A DNA stretch of 63,875 nt from contig JAIELX010000028.1 of the NCBI GenBank assembly GCA_019752635.1, positions 1-63,875 of the forward strand. Reading direction: 5' to 3'. This DNA is from Candidatus Obscuribacterales bacterium. GTDB taxonomy: Bacteria; Cyanobacteriota; Vampirovibrionia; Obscuribacterales; Obscuribacteraceae. The stretch's first letter is position 1. Every line of letters begins with the position of its first letter. Position numbers and translations under genes: made by a program. The notes below the pieces were generated by a model. The model saw nothing but the letters and a program-made list of their open reading frames with translations, had not been told where the DNA came from and did not search any database. Of the stretch, positions 34,725-42,698 are shown piece by piece.

Positions 34725-35090
34725 ATGTACATCTGCCCTGCATGCGCGGCCGAAAATCGAGAGAACGCAAATTTTTGCAGAGAATGCGGCGCACAACGGC
34801 AAGACAAACTCGAGCCGCTGCTCGATGCGGCGGCGGTACACTGCCCGTGCTGCACGCGCCGAGTAAGGCATGCGGACAAATTCTGCATGGCATGCGGCGA
34901 AAAACTCTCCACCAAAACAACCAGAGACACAAAAGTCTGTCTAGCCTGCAAAACCATACTGCCAACCCGGGCGAGCTTTTGTTTCACCTGCGGTGAATAT
35001 GTAGCCTCTTCGTCAAACAAAAAGATCGACTTGCCAACTGAAGTTTTTGGCGATGACAACCCCGAATTTGTGCCTAGATATGAGGCTTGA
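34725..35090 (+). CDS. Multi-zinc-ribbon protein
   Basis: A 121-residue protein started at ATG 34725 with GAGG upstream (TTG 34698 is also open). Three zinc-ribbon modules are seen, each made of two C-x-x-C knuckles: CPAC...CREC, CPCC...CMAC and CLAC...CFTC. Between them the sequence is short and polar. Such arrays usually serve as structural or protein-binding adaptors. No enzymatic domain is present. It lies 30 bases after the glucosidase gene and just before tRNA-Phe. Confidence 0.85.
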   Translation: MYICPACAAENRENANFCRECGAQRQDKLEPLLDAAAVHCPCCTRRVRHADKFCMACGEKLSTKTTRDTKVCLACKTILPTRASFCFTCGEYVASSSNKKIDLPTEVFGDDNPEFVPRYEA

Positions 35091-35144
35091 CGCCATCCCG
35101 CAATGCTTGTTGACACACGGGGGCGGGTTGCGCGATGAATGTGG

Positions 35145-35150
35145 TATATT
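35145..35150 (+). promoter_or_regulatory. Extended -10 box for tRNA-Phe
   Basis: TATATT preceded by TGG (TGn extended -10) lies 12 bases before the tRNA-Phe 5' end, which places transcription initiation about 6 bases upstream of the mature 5' end. No -35 at the usual spacing. The box resembles the TGG-TAGAAT box before tRNA-Ile at 1104. Confidence 0.5.
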
Positions 35151-35162
35151 GTCCTCCTATGC

Positions 35163-35235
<73 letters not shown>

Positions 35236-35342
35236 TAACGGCAAACTCAACCAATTAGCGTCGAGCAGGGCTTCCAGCAGGATCGCCCGCTGTGTTCTCG
35301 CATGTCACTAACGGTGCACCACTTGCACTCGATTAGCACCAC

Positions 35343-37790
35343 TTAAACGCCGATGCTTGTTGCCAGCTTCTTTAAATTGATGAAATCATTGGACACCAAC
35401 AAAGCGGCAGCACGCCACAAAGTGTGAGTCGGATAGCCGTCCAACCGATCGAAGATCACCTTTAGCTGAATGCGGCCATTCGCCAATTTGACAATATCTT
35501 TCATCGCCTTTTCCTCTTCCGGCGATGGTGCGTCGTCTTTTGCACGGAAGAAATTGAGATATTCATCAGACTTAGTTGCCGGGTGCGGCCAAACAAATAG
35601 ATCGAGCTGCTTTACGATACCCTTGGCCCAGGCGAAGTGATCGTGAGCTAAGGCTCCGTCCATCAAAGTCCGCTCCAATGAACCATTCACATCGAAAGAT
35701 TTCTCAAGTTTGCGAATATCATCAATGGTCTGCTTGTCGACGCTCTGAAGATCGGTGAAGCTAAAATCACCGGACTCAAACAACACGAGGAATTCAACGA
35801 TAGCAACGTTGCCACCAAACTTGCCAAGGCGAGCCTTTGTAGGACGACCATTGTCCAAGAAGCACCAGAACTGTTTGCCGTCCGGGTGCGTTACAGTCAG
35901 GACACCGCTCTTGCGACTGATGGATAGTGACTGTAACAGCGCCGCCGGATCGAAAACATCAAGAGAACCACCCAAATTTGCAGCGAGCTTCGCCGAACGA
36001 AATGCTTTCGGAACCTGCGAAACATGGGCAATCTTATTGCGATCCGATTGGCCTCGCGCATACGACAGAGCCGTCTCGACATTTACCAGTATTTCTTCCG
36101 GGTTCTTCGTATCTTCAGGGAACGAACTGATACCAATCGAGGTGCTCCATTTTGCGATACCGCAGGGCCATTCGTGAACATCAAGAACCTGACGCAAACG
36201 TTGGGCAAAAATTGTGGCCTTCTTAGAATCCACCGAATGCAAGATGATAAGGAACTGCGCTCCCTGGTAGCGAATCAAATAGTCGCCCCAGCCACCGAGA
36301 GTCTCATTGCGTCTCTGTTGAAGCAACTTTTCAATTCGTCTTCCCAACTCTTGAATCATGACGTCACCGGCGGGGCGTCCATACTTCTCGTTGATCGACA
36401 TGACGTCATGCCCCTCGATCAAGAAGAACGAAAAAACTCTCTCCTCATCCGGCAAGTCCGCAGTATGCTCAAGCAGTTGCGGCAACAAATGCGACAGGTA
36501 TGTCTTGTTGCGATAGCCTGTAAGCTGGTCTGTGCGCGCCGATTCGATGTGCTCTTCATACACGGCAATGTGAAACAAAGTCTTGGCAGTAATAGCAGCG
36601 GATTTGTTGAGCACGCGAATAATGTGTTCCAGCGATTGAGGCTGTCCGCGGAAAAAGATTACCAGTGTCGCCAACCTTCTCTGCAAGTGTGTCAACGGGC
36701 AAAGAATAACTTGGCGGGCCGTCGTGATTTCGCTAATTTCTCGAAACTGCGATTCCTGAATGCTCGATGCATCGACAATGGTGCACTCGACTTCGCTTTC
36801 CATTTCAGGCAATCGACGCATCACCGAAAGGCCTTTGTATACTTCGGCAGGATTGCTGTTGAAGCCGATATGCGCAAGCAGCACATTCTCATCAACATCG
36901 ACACGGCTAAAGAACAATGCGAACTCCACCGAGTTAGGAAACTCAGCATTCAAACCGCGCAACAGGGTCTCGGCTAACTCCCGCGCAGTAGTCTTCGAGT
37001 CCGTCTCGGCCGTCAACTTGTCCAGGAACTGATTCTCAGCCTCTTTCAAGAAGAGAACGGTCTTCTCCTTTTTCGCTTCTTGCATGTCCTTTTCATACTG
37101 GATGTTCAAGTTACGAAGACGCGATTCCTTCTCTCTAAGTGAAGCGGCGTTGTCCTCAACGGTACGATCCTTGACGTCAAGCAACTTCTTAAGCGTAAGA
37201 ATCTCGGAAACAGCACCATTTAGTGGTGGCAACTTCAAACCGGAGATACCGGAATCTTTTTTCTTGAAGAAGGAAATCAAATTCTCACAAGGGCGACCGA
37301 CGCTGATTATGTACAAGCCGACGGTCACCAGCATGGACGTTAACACCAATGCGATCGCGGCAAAAAACGGCACTTGAGAAGTCGTCATATCCTCCGATAA
37401 GTCGAACACCGGCCCTGCATAGAAACCCACATGCAGATTGCGATTCTTGTCTACCGCTGAAACCGCCTCGTAATACTGCTGCCCGCGAAATTCAATCTGG
37501 CGAGGCTGCTCTTCCAACTGTAGTCCGTTCGGCATGAACGGCTTCGTCACCGGAAGAGGCGTTTCTTTGCCATTGGTCATGTAAAACCAGGCAAGGCGAT
37601 TATCGTTGATGCGCTCCAAAATGAACGCGGACGGCGCAGCCTTTTGACTACGCATTTCAACGGCCAGTTTATCAGCCAGTCTATCGCAGGCCGACTCGCG
37701 CATATCCGGCACAATGCTGTTGCAAATGCCGGCGACAGAGATGAAGCCGACAACTGACAGAAGTAAAAATCGTACGTAGAAGTTGTTCAA
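35343..37790 (-). CDS. Membrane GGDEF-like (degenerate) regulator with DUF4388/PATAN-type C-terminus
   Basis: An 815-residue protein from a TTG start. Two membrane helices (about 6-22 and 130-152) enclose a sensor region of about 105 residues; a coiled coil (about 190-265) leads to a GAF-like domain (about 270-425) and a GGDEF fold (about 430-600; DQLTGYRNKTYL, GISSFPEDTKNPEE). The signature loop that should read R-Y-G-G-D/E-E-F is RYQGAQF (residues 507-513), so cyclic-di-GMP synthesis is very unlikely. The last 190 residues are a DUF4388/PatA-like module (LLQSLSISRKSGVLTVTHP, LDNGRPTKARLG) as in cyanobacterial regulators. It would act as a binding or scaffolding regulator. Confidence 0.88.
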   Translation of the reverse strand: MNNFYVRFLLLSVVGFISVAGICNSIVPDMRESACDRLADKLAVEMRSQKAAPSAFILERINDNRLAWFYMTNGKETPLPVTKPFMPNGLQLEEQPRQIEFRGQQYYEAVSAVDKNRNLHVGFYAGPVFDLSEDMTTSQVPFFAAIALVLTSMLVTVGLYIISVGRPCENLISFFKKKDSGISGLKLPPLNGAVSEILTLKKLLDVKDRTVEDNAASLREKESRLRNLNIQYEKDMQEAKKEKTVLFLKEAENQFLDKLTAETDSKTTARELAETLLRGLNAEFPNSVEFALFFSRVDVDENVLLAHIGFNSNPAEVYKGLSVMRRLPEMESEVECTIVDASSIQESQFREISEITTARQVILCPLTHLQRRLATLVIFFRGQPQSLEHIIRVLNKSAAITAKTLFHIAVYEEHIESARTDQLTGYRNKTYLSHLLPQLLEHTADLPDEERVFSFFLIEGHDVMSINEKYGRPAGDVMIQELGRRIEKLLQQRRNETLGGWGDYLIRYQGAQFLIILHSVDSKKATIFAQRLRQVLDVHEWPCGIAKWSTSIGISSFPEDTKNPEEILVNVETALSYARGQSDRNKIAHVSQVPKAFRSAKLAANLGGSLDVFDPAALLQSLSISRKSGVLTVTHPDGKQFWCFLDNGRPTKARLGKFGGNVAIVEFLVLFESGDFSFTDLQSVDKQTIDDIRKLEKSFDVNGSLERTLMDGALAHDHFAWAKGIVKQLDLFVWPHPATKSDEYLNFFRAKDDAPSPEEEKAMKDIVKLANGRIQLKVIFDRLDGYPTHTLWRAAALLVSNDFINLKKLATSIGV

Positions 37791-37996
37791 ACTAGCGCAA
37801 ATCTAGTGTTTACAAGGGATGAGCAGGAAAGCCCCACCAATTATAGCCAGCAAATGAACTGCCGACAAACCGCCGCGATGAGCAATGTGGCCGACCGCAG
37901 CAATGTTGGTATGCCACGAATCAAAAGCCCTCAACATTAATATAAACGGATATTGCGGGGGCGACAAGACCGCGGCCCGTTATCGGTCGAACGTCA

Positions 37997-38614
37997 CTAA
38001 TATACGCTACTGCTTACTGAGGCGACGGTGCGGTTGTAGACCCCCGCCACGCGTAATCCATCTTGATCCTTGCGGACCAAAAAGTCGGCAACAAATTGAT
38101 GGACCGCCGGTCTCGGGCCTTGTTGCATCATCAAACTGCCCGCGACACTCACAACCACTGAACCATCAGGATTGACAGCTACGGCCTGAACCTGAGTCGG
38201 GGTAAAACTGGCGGTTATCCGCCCGGAAGTTATACCTTCGGCCAATTCAGGAGGCCAGAAGTTTGCCTGAAAAGCCGGAACTGTATCAGCCGTCATCCAG
38301 GCTATAGCATCAGAATGGCTCTTCTGCGCAGTAGCGGCGTTCAAATCCATCGCCCCGGCTAGCCACCACTTGATGAAATCGCCGGCCAGCTTGGGGTCAA
38401 CGCTGTTCGACCCGACCGGTGGCTTGGCTGCCGGCGCAGTGCCGGCCTCGGCTGCCGGAGCGGGGGCGTCTTTCGGTCCGGTCGGTGCACGGTCGGACCC
38501 ACCACTGCCAAACCCGCCGACTACTATAGCCAGCACAAGCACAATCACTAATCCCATCAGGATCTTGTCCTGGAAGATACGTTGCACCAACGATCGCGCT
38601 AATTCGTAAACCAT
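37997..38614 (-). CDS. Membrane protein with NTF2-like periplasmic domain (VirB8/TraE-like form)
   Basis: A 205-residue protein from ATG 38614 (AGGA is close, at -5). It has a short cytoplasmic N-terminus, one membrane helix (ILMGLVIVLVLAIVVGGFG), a Pro/Ala/Glu linker (about 40-70) and a globular part of 130 residues with the order helix - helix - curved strands (FIKWWLAGAMDLN, VQAVAVNPDGSVVVSVAGSL, VHQFVADFLVRKDQDGLRVAGV). The layout is that of the NTF2-like VirB8/TraE-type proteins. No other secretion or conjugation gene is nearby, so this stays a fold-level guess. Confidence 0.6.
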   Translation of the reverse strand: MVYELARSLVQRIFQDKILMGLVIVLVLAIVVGGFGSGGSDRAPTGPKDAPAPAAEAGTAPAAKPPVGSNSVDPKLAGDFIKWWLAGAMDLNAATAQKSHSDAIAWMTADTVPAFQANFWPPELAEGITSGRITASFTPTQVQAVAVNPDGSVVVSVAGSLMMQQGPRPAVHQFVADFLVRKDQDGLRVAGVYNRTVASVSSSVY

Positions 38615-38647
38615 GGTCCTACCGCCATAACAAGGAGCCCCGCCGAT

Positions 38648-38666
38648 GAGTCCGCCAGACGGACTC
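38648..38666. repeat. Small perfect hairpin
   Basis: GAGTCCG (38648-38654) and CGGACTC (38660-38666) flank a 5-base loop in the 263-base gap between the membrane-protein gene and the gene starting at 38878. No T-run follows, so it may be a leader element. I see nothing else in the gap. Confidence 0.4.
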
Positions 38667-38877
38667 GTGCCTGCAACGGCTTGCTTTGCCTATATGTACA
38701 AGATATTCTGCTGAAAAGCTCCAAAAATCAATCGTGGAGTTCCCATGAGGGAGGATTAAAGCTTTTACCCGGAAGCTCCCGAAACCGGTACCAAGCCGAC
38801 AACTACCCTGTAAAATTGGGGCGTGCGGGGAGCGCTGCTTCATTACGCAGTATCAATTTTGCGGGTCGCCCTAATTC

Positions 38878-39231
38878 ATGTCCATCCCAGATAAAGAAGA
38901 AGAACAAGCGCAAGACGAAGAAGAGCTTTCGGCTCTGGATCAGTTCGACGATCTGCCACCATCCATAGCGGCAGAACGCGCCCTGGCGTCAAGTCGCAAA
39001 TACGTTGCCTACACGGTGAAGCTGCCGTCGGAACAACTAGCGGCACTGCAGATGATCTGGCTTGAATTGAAAAAGATGTACGGGGCTCACTCACCGGACA
39101 AAAGCGGCATCATTCAGCTGGCAATTACTGAGTGGCTCAAGCAGTGGGACGGGCCGGAGAAACAACAAATGCTGCGCCAACTACTGCAGATTCGCGAGCA
39201 GACCCGCAAGCGACAATACAAGAAAGACTAA
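38878..39231 (+). CDS. Small hypothetical protein with a ribbon-helix-helix-like core
   Basis: A 117-residue protein. The first 45 residues are acidic (EEEQAQDEEE). The middle reads as beta then helix then helix: KYVAYTVKLPSEQLAALQMIWLELK, a loop, then SGIIQLAITEWLKQW, which is the length and order of a ribbon-helix-helix DNA-binding unit, and a basic C-terminus (REQTRKRQYKKD). The domain assignment is tentative. No clear Shine-Dalgarno. The 166 bases after it contain nothing that I recognise; a tRNA-Sec was looked for there and not found. Confidence 0.6.
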   Translation: MSIPDKEEEQAQDEEELSALDQFDDLPPSIAAERALASSRKYVAYTVKLPSEQLAALQMIWLELKKMYGAHSPDKSGIIQLAITEWLKQWDGPEKQQMLRQLLQIREQTRKRQYKKD

Positions 39232-39397
39232 GCAGCTGCGAATTTCGAACCGCCGGTGAGACCGCGCACTGGCCCGGCGTGGTCACCGCAAGTGGAGCGC
39301 GGACCATGTTCGACTTGCTGATTTAGGGATTCGTGCCCGTCTACCTCGACGTCCGGGGCAAAGCTTGAGCACCACTACTGAGATCTAGAGCGAGTCG

Positions 39398-40009
39398 CTA
39401 ATGTCTTTTGAGGTGCCGGTAGATATACCAGCCCAAACCGGCGGCGCCGACGGCAACAATGGCAATATCGAACTTGTGCCACAGGTCGGTAAACACCTCC
39501 ATGTTCTCACCGAATTTGATACCAACCCAAGTCAGGAAGTAACACCAAATCAGCGAACCCACAAAAGTGAACAGCGTGAACATTCCGAAATGAGCTTTCA
39601 GAACACCGGCCGGAAATGAGATGAATGTTCGAACCACGGGCAGCATTCGGCAAACAAAAAATGCCCAGTCGCCCCAACGATTAACCCATTTGTCCGCATC
39701 TTCCAGATCTTTGTGGCTCACAAGAATCCACTTTCCGTATTTCTCGACGAACGGACGGCCGCCGTACATACCGAGAAAATAGGATGGAATCGAACCAATG
39801 ACACAACCCACGGCTCCAGCCAACGCGGCCAAGTGGATATTCATTTTGCCCTGCTGCACTAAAATGCCGGCGGTAGGCATAATCGCCTCACTGGGAAGCG
39901 GAATGTTGGCGGATTCAATCGCCATCATTATGGCGATGCCCGGGTAGCCCCATGCAGCCACCGCATCTCGTATCATTTGAAGAATCGGGTCGATTAACTG
40001 ATGTAACAC
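39398..40009 (-). CDS. DedA family membrane protein
   Basis: A 203-residue protein. I choose GTG 40009 because GGAG is nine bases upstream; the longer open frame would add 55 residues without membrane character. Typical DedA features: a first hydrophobic segment GYPGIAIMMAIESANIPLPSE (the family's E-x-x-x-x-P-x-P-x-E pattern), GMYGGRPFVEKYGKW with the conserved G and F/R stretch, and FVCRMLPVVRTFISFPAGVLK with the R-x-x-P-x-x-R-x-x-x-S/P-x-x-A-G signature. DedA proteins help to move lipid carriers or maintain membrane energy. It diverges from selB with 152 bases between them. Confidence 0.9.
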   Translation of the reverse strand: MLHQLIDPILQMIRDAVAAWGYPGIAIMMAIESANIPLPSEAIMPTAGILVQQGKMNIHLAALAGAVGCVIGSIPSYFLGMYGGRPFVEKYGKWILVSHKDLEDADKWVNRWGDWAFFVCRMLPVVRTFISFPAGVLKAHFGMFTLFTFVGSLIWCYFLTWVGIKFGENMEVFTDLWHKFDIAIVAVGAAGLGWYIYRHLKRH

Positions 40010-40161
40010 TGATTCGGGCTCCGACTGGTAGACGAATGATTTTACTGAATTCAGGGGTCTATTAACGAAGCACGAACTCAGACAGCAGTTCCCAAGTAGC
40101 ACTCGAGCTGCTACAACATAAGCTGCCCGCCAAGTTCGACCATTATAAGGATTGACTAACC

Positions 40162-42102
40162 TTGACAATCGCACCGTTCCATCCAGGCACCAGGTTTTTC
40201 ACCATCGCAACGGCCGGTCACGTGGACCACGGCAAAACCAGCCTTTTGCGACGCCTGACCGGAATTGACCCGGATCGGCTGAAGGAAGAGAAAGAACGGC
40301 AAATGACCACCGATATCGGCTTTGCCTACCTCGATTTGAACGAGAGCATGGTGGTCGGATTCGTTGATGTGCCCGGACACGGCAAATTCCTGAAGAACAT
40401 GCTGGCCGGCGTCGGGGGCATCGACCTCGCGCTACTGGTAGTGGCGGCCGATGAAGGTCCAATGCCCCAAACCAGACAACATGTTCGAATCCTCAGCTTG
40501 CTCGGTATCACGCGCGCCATTGTCGCCATAACGAAGATCGACATGGTTGATGAAGAACAAGTCGAAATTGTTAGAGATGAAGTAGAGCAACTGCTCAACT
40601 TGCATTCTATTGAACTTCTTGACACCTGCGCGGTTTCTTCGACTCAAGGCACCGGCTTCGATGATTTGAAAGCTACCTTTCAAAAACTGCTGAAAACTTT
40701 TCCTGTTCGAGACGGAAGCGGTTCACTATTTCTGCCGGTCGACCGCGTTTTTACCAAGTCGGGCTTCGGAACTGTAATTACAGGGACCTTGGTGCACGGA
40801 AAACTGGCCGCTGGCGATCAAGTATTGGTCGAGCCTGGCGAGATTGCGGCTCGAGTGCGCAGACTGGAAACGCATGGGCAAACAGTAGCAGTGGCTTTAC
40901 CCGGGCAACGTGTTGCCTGCAATCTTGTAATAAAGGACCAGGAAAAGATTGCCCGCGGACACGTACTGAGCAGTAATCCGACCAACCCGTCGAAGTCTTT
41001 GCTGGTCAGTCTCTTCGACCGCCCGCGTTCTCTTGAAGAACCGATGAGCGAGCGCCTCTCAGACCAGCCCGTTCGCCTTTACCACGGCACGGCGGAATAC
41101 CACGGATACTTGCGCTGGGTGGAAGATTTAGCAGCTAGTGATGCTAACGAATCGGAAGCCGTCGCCTTTTTAGCTCTTCAAGATCCAGCCGTCATTTCAT
41201 CGCAGGACAAATTTGTAGTTCGCCTGACCGATGACACCATATATGGCGGGACGATTCTAATGCGCGAACGGCCGCGTTGGTTAACGAAAAAAGAGCTTCT
41301 ATCGGTAGCCGACTTGCTGAGGGAGGGTAAGTTCGATGAGGCAATCCTCGCGTTTCTCAAAGGCTCTCCTCAATTAATGGTGCGCGAAGCCGCGCTTTCA
41401 TCAATCGTGTCTCCGACTCAACGCATTCCCGTCATTGAATCACTGAAAGCGTCCGGCAGAGTTGTTTCACTCGGAGAGTACCTGCTTGCGGCAGAATCGC
41501 GAACAGAACTTTCAGAAGATTTGGCGCAAAGGGTTCGCGCTTCATTGGAAAAGAACCCGGAGAACGAAGACGGAATTGCTCTGGAATCGCTGCGAACATT
41601 GATGCGCACCAAGTTGGAACGTACCGCGTTTCAGCATCTTATTGAAGAAGAGAGCGCACAGCAGCGAATAGTGCGCAAAGGCGACAAGGTCTCGCTGCCG
41701 GGCAGAGCGGCAACGAAGAGCATCGATCCAACTCTGGCTGAGCTGGAGGAGAAGGTCAGAGTACAACTGCAGGCCCACTGGTGCCTTGAGTGTGATGAGT
41801 TAGCGGCGCTGACGGGCGGCGAACTCAAAAATATTAAGGCGGTGGTCAACTCGATGTCAAAGTCGGGCGAAACAATTGTAGCTAGCTACGATTTCATCGC
41901 CAGCAGCAAAAAAGTGAAAGAGGCGCACCAGATCTTGTCCGAGATCTGGACGGCTAAGCGTTCTATTGCGCCGACCGATTTTCGCGAAAAATTAGGCACT
42001 ACGCGTAAATACGCAATGGCGCTGCTCCAGTATTTCGACGATCAAAAAATCACCAGGCGCCTTGATTCCGGACGCGTGTTGTTAAAGGGTCCTAACAGAT
42101 AA
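40162..42102 (+). CDS. selB: Selenocysteine-specific elongation factor SelB
   Basis: A 646-residue protein starting at TTG 40162 (AAGG at -11 to -15). GTPase motifs: G1 GHVDHGKTS, the switch region with [10 protein letters not shown]3 DVPGHGKF and G4 TKIDM. EF-Tu-like domains II and III follow ([19 protein letters not shown]), then winged-helix repeats (about 380-646), the part that binds the SECIS RNA hairpin in the mRNA. The length and domain order are those of bacterial SelB. It would deliver Sec-tRNA to UGA codons. No selA, selD or tRNA-Sec is in the window, and no selenoprotein gene was recognised here. Confidence 0.93.
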   Translation: MTIAPFHPGTRFFTIATAGHVDHGKTSLLRRLTGIDPDRLKEEKERQMTTDIGFAYLDLNESMVVGFVDVPGHGKFLKNMLAGVGGIDLALLVVAADEGPMPQTRQHVRILSLLGITRAIVAITKIDMVDEEQVEIVRDEVEQLLNLHSIELLDTCAVSSTQGTGFDDLKATFQKLLKTFPVRDGSGSLFLPVDRVFTKSGFGTVITGTLVHGKLAAGDQVLVEPGEIAARVRRLETHGQTVAVALPGQRVACNLVIKDQEKIARGHVLSSNPTNPSKSLLVSLFDRPRSLEEPMSERLSDQPVRLYHGTAEYHGYLRWVEDLAASDANESEAVAFLALQDPAVISSQDKFVVRLTDDTIYGGTILMRERPRWLTKKELLSVADLLREGKFDEAILAFLKGSPQLMVREAALSSIVSPTQRIPVIESLKASGRVVSLGEYLLAAESRTELSEDLAQRVRASLEKNPENEDGIALESLRTLMRTKLERTAFQHLIEEESAQQRIVRKGDKVSLPGRAATKSIDPTLAELEEKVRVQLQAHWCLECDELAALTGGELKNIKAVVNSMSKSGETIVASYDFIASSKKVKEAHQILSEIWTAKRSIAPTDFREKLGTTRKYAMALLQYFDDQKITRRLDSGRVLLKGPNR

Positions 42103-42107
42103 GCATC

Positions 42108-42131
42108 CGATGCGACTCTTGAGTCGCATCG
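42108..42131 (+). repeat. 11-bp perfect inverted repeat after selB
   Basis: CGATGCGACTC (42108-42118) and GAGTCGCATCG (42121-42131) are separated by two bases, five bases after the selB stop codon. It could be a terminator stem, but AGGTACC follows rather than a T-run, so I leave the function open. The rest of the 191-base gap carries the ribosome site AAGGAG of the next gene. Confidence 0.55.
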
Positions 42132-42293
42132 AGGTACCGCCAGGAACCGCACAACGAGCCTGTATCCAGCAGTCAGTACACGCGTCCCTCGGTCAAGGTA
42201 GAGATCAATTTAACTGTACGTAAACGGGAACTTTGGTGCGTCTCGGGCTTCTCTCAATTCAGCATTCCCCTCCAGAAACAAGGAGTAGTACCA

Positions 42294-42695
42294 ATGTTAA
42301 ACAGGAAACTACCATACGTTATGGCCGCTGCCTTGATGAGTTTCGCGGCATTCTCCCTACCGGCAGAGGCTCAACGCTGGGATAACGGGTACGGGTACGG
42401 ATATGGCTACGGTTCGGGCCGATTCGACCGCTTCGGTAACATCGACAATCGTCAAACAAGAATATACAGTTCGCTGACACGCGGTCTCAACAGCGGTCGA
42501 CTGACGCAGTTCGAATACAACAGGCTGTTGGCTCGCTACAATCAACTCAACGTCCTGGAAAATCAGCTGCGTATGGGCGGACTAAACTTCCGCGAGCGCC
42601 AACGGCTCACGGCACGCCTCAACATGTTGGAGAATCAGCTTCAACGCGATCTTAACGACCGTCAGTTTGCGGGCAGACCGGGCAGATGGTACTAA
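42294..42695 (+). CDS. Small secreted Gly/Tyr-rich protein with a helical C-terminus
   Basis: A 133-residue protein with AAGGAG ten bases before the ATG. Signal peptide (VMAAALMSFAAFSLPAEA), then a short GYGYGYGYGSG run, then two long amphipathic helices with many Asn, Gln, Arg and Leu residues (LNSGRLTQFEYNRLLARYNQLN; MGGLNFRERQRLTARLNML). The two helices look like repeats of each other. No family recognised. It stands alone, tail to tail with the S9 peptidase gene, from which it is 3 bases apart. Confidence 0.75.
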   Translation: MLNRKLPYVMAAALMSFAAFSLPAEAQRWDNGYGYGYGYGSGRFDRFGNIDNRQTRIYSSLTRGLNSGRLTQFEYNRLLARYNQLNVLENQLRMGGLNFRERQRLTARLNMLENQLQRDLNDRQFAGRPGRWY

Positions 42696-42698
42696 CCG

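Noticed and set aside
35110..35150. TTGACA at 35110 as the -35 box of tRNA-Phe
   Set aside because: It lies 29 bases from TATATT, too far for a sigma-70 promoter; the extended -10 form was preferred.
36024..36977. A 317-residue open frame opposite the GGDEF/DUF4388 gene
   Set aside because: Antisense to recognisable GGDEF sequence, with no plausible product and no ribosome site.
39232..39397. tRNA-Sec gene near selB
   Set aside because: No long acceptor stem, TCA anticodon or T-arm arrangement could be assembled in the gaps on either side of selB.
42108..42131. Terminator after selB
   Set aside because: The stem is perfect but no T-run follows it; it is listed as an inverted repeat only.
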